Origin: an uncultured Oscillospiraceae bacterium
GTDB lineage: Bacteria > Bacillota > Clostridia > Oscillospirales > Oscillospiraceae
NCBI GenBank assembly: GCA_934646185.1
Contig: CAKUEH010000061.1
Span: forward strand, 1 to 6,070
Direction of reading: 5' to 3'
Length of the DNA: 6,070 bases
The position numbers were made by a program, and so were the translations under genes. The notes beneath the pieces were generated by a model that searched no databases, was not told where the DNA came from, and saw only the letters and a list, made by a program, of their open reading frames with translations. Positions 5,654 to 6,070 of the stretch are shown in pieces (the first letter of the stretch is position 1; each line of letters starts with the position of its first letter).

Positions 5654-6070
5654 TTACTTTTCCTCGTTGGGATACGGCTCGAGGAATGCGTGGAAGTGGC
5701 GCATCGGGAGGTTGTGGCCCCAGACGATACGCATGTTGGGGATGGATTCGCGGTCTTCATACAGAGCCTTGACGGCTGCGATGACATAATCCAGATGCTC
5801 CTGCGTGAGGCGGCTGCGGTCGATGGCGAAGCGGACGACGTTTGCAAGCTCTGCCTGCTGCTCCGGAGTCTTGAGGTCGTATTCCATGGAATAGTCGCCC
5901 AGCTCGGAGACACGGATGCCGTAGCGGCGGATGAGCTCGAGCGAGAAGCCTTCGCCCGCGAAGGTCTCGTGGCCGCGCTTGCCGTCGAAGAATTCATCCA
6001 TGTTGATGTACACGGCGTGGCCGCCGGCGGGAAGGACGACGCCCTTGACGCCTGCCTTGTAGAAGCCCTG
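5654..6070 (-). CDS. tnaA: Tryptophanase family (beta-eliminating lyase), C-terminal 138 residues; 5' end outside window
   Basis: This is the C-terminal part of a pyridoxal-phosphate beta-eliminating lyase, a cytoplasmic enzyme that splits tryptophan to indole, pyruvate and ammonium. The visible frame opens at the window edge with QGFYKAGVKGVVLPAGGHAV. The PAGGHAV(Y/F) segment is typical of tryptophanase and tyrosine phenol-lyase. It continues through GIRVSELG, aligned to GIRAVEIG of E. coli TnaA, and ends near PMRHFHAFLEP, which keeps the RHF of the E. coli VLRHFTAKL tail. Where tyrosine phenol-lyase has its phenol-binding Arg381 (AMERG), this protein has Leu (SELG), which favours tryptophanase. 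The substrate-carboxylate arginine region reads FAIDRSRLT instead of LTIPRATYT, so the protein is a divergent member. The PLP lysine and the N-terminus lie beyond the window. The neighbouring sodium symporter supports amino-acid catabolism. A tnaC-type leader, if present, would lie outside the window. Confidence 0.85.
   Translation of the reverse strand, partial: QGFYKAGVKGVVLPAGGHAVYINMDEFFDGKRGHETFAGEGFSLELIRRYGIRVSELGDYSMEYDLKTPEQQAELANVVRFAIDRSRLTQEHLDYVIAAVKALYEDRESIPNMRIVWGHNLPMRHFHAFLEPYPNEEK

Noticed and set aside
5119..5772. A 217-codon plus-strand open frame over the transporter and tnaA
   Set aside because: It is antisense to two well-supported genes and crosses their spacer. Its composition is rich in Asp, Gly and Ala from the reverse complement of membrane-helix codons.

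Overview
The window looks like chromosomal DNA from a GC-rich gut clostridium, most likely Oscillospiraceae or a close relative. This rests on three things: GC-rich coding sequence with strong GGAGG-type ribosome binding sites, the pairing of a tryptophanase with a sodium-coupled amino-acid transporter, and intergenic hairpin repeats of a kind I recall from gut Clostridia. The family placement is inference from memory, not from a search.

All three genes lie on the minus strand. Reading in their direction (right to left): (1) 6070-5654 holds the last 138 codons of a tryptophanase-family beta-eliminating lyase (tnaA), cut by the window edge. (2) A 100-bp spacer contains a strong GC hairpin without a U-tract. 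(3) 5553-4216 encodes a complete 445-residue, eleven-helix NSS/SNF-family sodium symporter, probably the tryptophan or aromatic amino-acid importer feeding the lyase. (4) A 484-bp non-coding stretch (4215-3732) holds a terminator-like hairpin, a partial repeat unit, a 163-bp MITE-like repeat with inverted ends and four hairpins, and a weak candidate promoter. (5) 3731-159 encodes a complete 1190-residue SMC chromosome-condensation ATPase starting at GTG. (6) 158-1 is non-coding and holds two inverted copies of a 30-bp palindromic repeat plus another copy of a module found upstream of smc.

The lyase and transporter form a plausible catabolic unit: import tryptophan with sodium, then cleave it to indole, pyruvate and ammonium. 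SMC is an unrelated housekeeping gene (chromosome compaction and segregation with ScpA/ScpB) and appears to be its own transcription unit. The usual upstream partner rnc is not next to it.

I see no tRNA, rRNA, CRISPR array, transposase, phage gene or defence system. The most unusual material is the mosaic of hairpin repeats on both sides of smc. Next come the substitutions in the substrate-binding stretch of the transporter's helix 6.
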